From JAJPKK01 sp963800215 (GTDB taxonomy: Bacteria > Pseudomonadota > Alphaproteobacteria > Rhizobiales > Xanthobacteraceae): a DNA stretch of 64,000 bases. The notes under the pieces were generated by a model. The model saw only the letters and a program-made list of their open reading frames with translations, searched no databases and had not been told where the DNA came from. Made by a program: the position numbers and the translations under genes. The DNA lies in contig CAWCZY010000004.1 in assembly GCA_963800215.1 (NCBI GenBank), positions 1 to 64,000 of the forward strand, given 5' to 3'. Below, piece after piece: positions 63,702-64,000 of the stretch (positions are counted from its first letter, which is position 1; each line of letters opens with the position of its first letter).

Positions 63702-64000
63702 ATGACCAAATCATCCGGTGACGGGCTCAACCCCTCCCGCCGCGCGCTGATGACCAGCGGTGCCGCCCTGTTTGGGGCCGCCACGATGCGGCCGGAGGTC
63801 GTTGCGGCGGCACAACAGGCGCCGCCGGCGGCGCCGGTCGTCGCCCCCGCGGCCCCGCCCGGCGGCTACAACATCCTGTTCATCCTGGTGGACCAGGAGC
63901 ATTTCTTCGAGCGCTGGCCGATGCCGGTTCCCGGCCGCGAGTGGATCAAGCAGAACGCCATCACCTTCGCCAACCATCAAGCCGCGTCCTGCGTCTGCTC
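63702..64000 (+). CDS. Sulfatase-family protein, 5' part only
   Basis: The gene runs off the window. The visible 99 residues have a twin-arginine leader (SRRALMTSGAALFGAATM), a Pro/Ala-rich linker and the start of the sulfatase fold (YNILFILVDQEHFFERWPM). The metal-binding Asp is in LVDQ. It ends SCVC, where the sulfatase CxPSR formylglycine motif is expected to follow. GGAGAG precedes ATG 63702. The substrate is unknown. Confidence 0.8.
   Translation, partial: MTKSSGDGLNPSRRALMTSGAALFGAATMRPEVVAAAQQAPPAAPVVAPAAPPGGYNILFILVDQEHFFERWPMPVPGREWIKQNAITFANHQAASCVC

Noticed and set aside
1..64000. CRISPR arrays, rRNA genes, prophage structural genes
   Set aside because: No regularly spaced repeats, rRNA-like sequence or phage head/tail genes were seen. 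The only tandem repeat is the pair of 18-base FitA operators.

Overview
The window looks like chromosome from a high-GC alphaproteobacterium of the order Hyphomicrobiales, most likely close to Bradyrhizobium, Rhodopseudomonas or related Xanthobacteraceae. The support is the hopanoid genes hpnH, hpnN and hpnO, a rhizobial Omp2-type porin, Flp pilins, small hypothetical proteins of bradyrhizobial type, palindromic intergenic repeats of alphaproteobacterial style and a perfect EcfG-type (GGAAC-N16-CGTT) promoter. This placement is inference; no rRNA or other decisive marker is present.

Layout. 0-10 kb: an MFS transporter, then a stress and regulation block with two near-identical Crp/Fnr regulators (one carrying a one-base frameshift) on either side of a periplasmic DegP-type protease and a third Crp/Fnr protein, followed by a glycosyltransferase. 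10-16 kb: exported redox and beta-propeller proteins (NHL, ferric-reductase-like membrane protein, intradiol-dioxygenase-like protein, sugar dehydrogenase). Between them is debris: an IS1380 end, a resolvase tail and two DNA-ligase remnants. 16.7-17.1 kb: halves of two tRNA genes. 17.3-23.6 kb: a minus-strand operon of four exported proteins (cytochrome-like DUF1592, DUF1552, metallo-beta-lactamase fold, ankyrin repeats), the best candidate here for an undescribed system. 23.6-29.6 kb: an accessory zone with an IS66 scrap, a hydrolase with a nonsense codon, an initiator-tRNA 3' end, two toxin-antitoxin pairs, an IS1380 element and an AT-rich HNH-type gene. 29.6-45.9 kb: metabolic genes: a GMC dehydrogenase pair, TusA, two MoeA-like proteins (one fused to a binding-protein domain), two solute receptors, lepA, a crotonase, a UbiD decarboxylase with a CoA ligase, and a GST. 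46-53 kb: a DUF1800/DUF1501 pair, a two-component system and a porin with five frameshifts. 54-56 kb: two Flp pilins and an internally inverted IS256 transposase lying against a receiver-domain remnant. 56-61.8 kb: hopanoid biosynthesis and transport. 62-64 kb: an ATP-grasp gene, a FitAB toxin-antitoxin pair with a very clear promoter/operator, and the start of a sulfatase.

Several otherwise well-preserved genes carry single-base indels (Crp/Fnr copy B, DUF1592, IS1380 transposase, MoeA fusion, UbiD, porin). Long genes such as degP, lepA, hpnN and the histidine kinase are intact. Real decay and residual sequencing error cannot be told apart from sequence alone, so each case is flagged.
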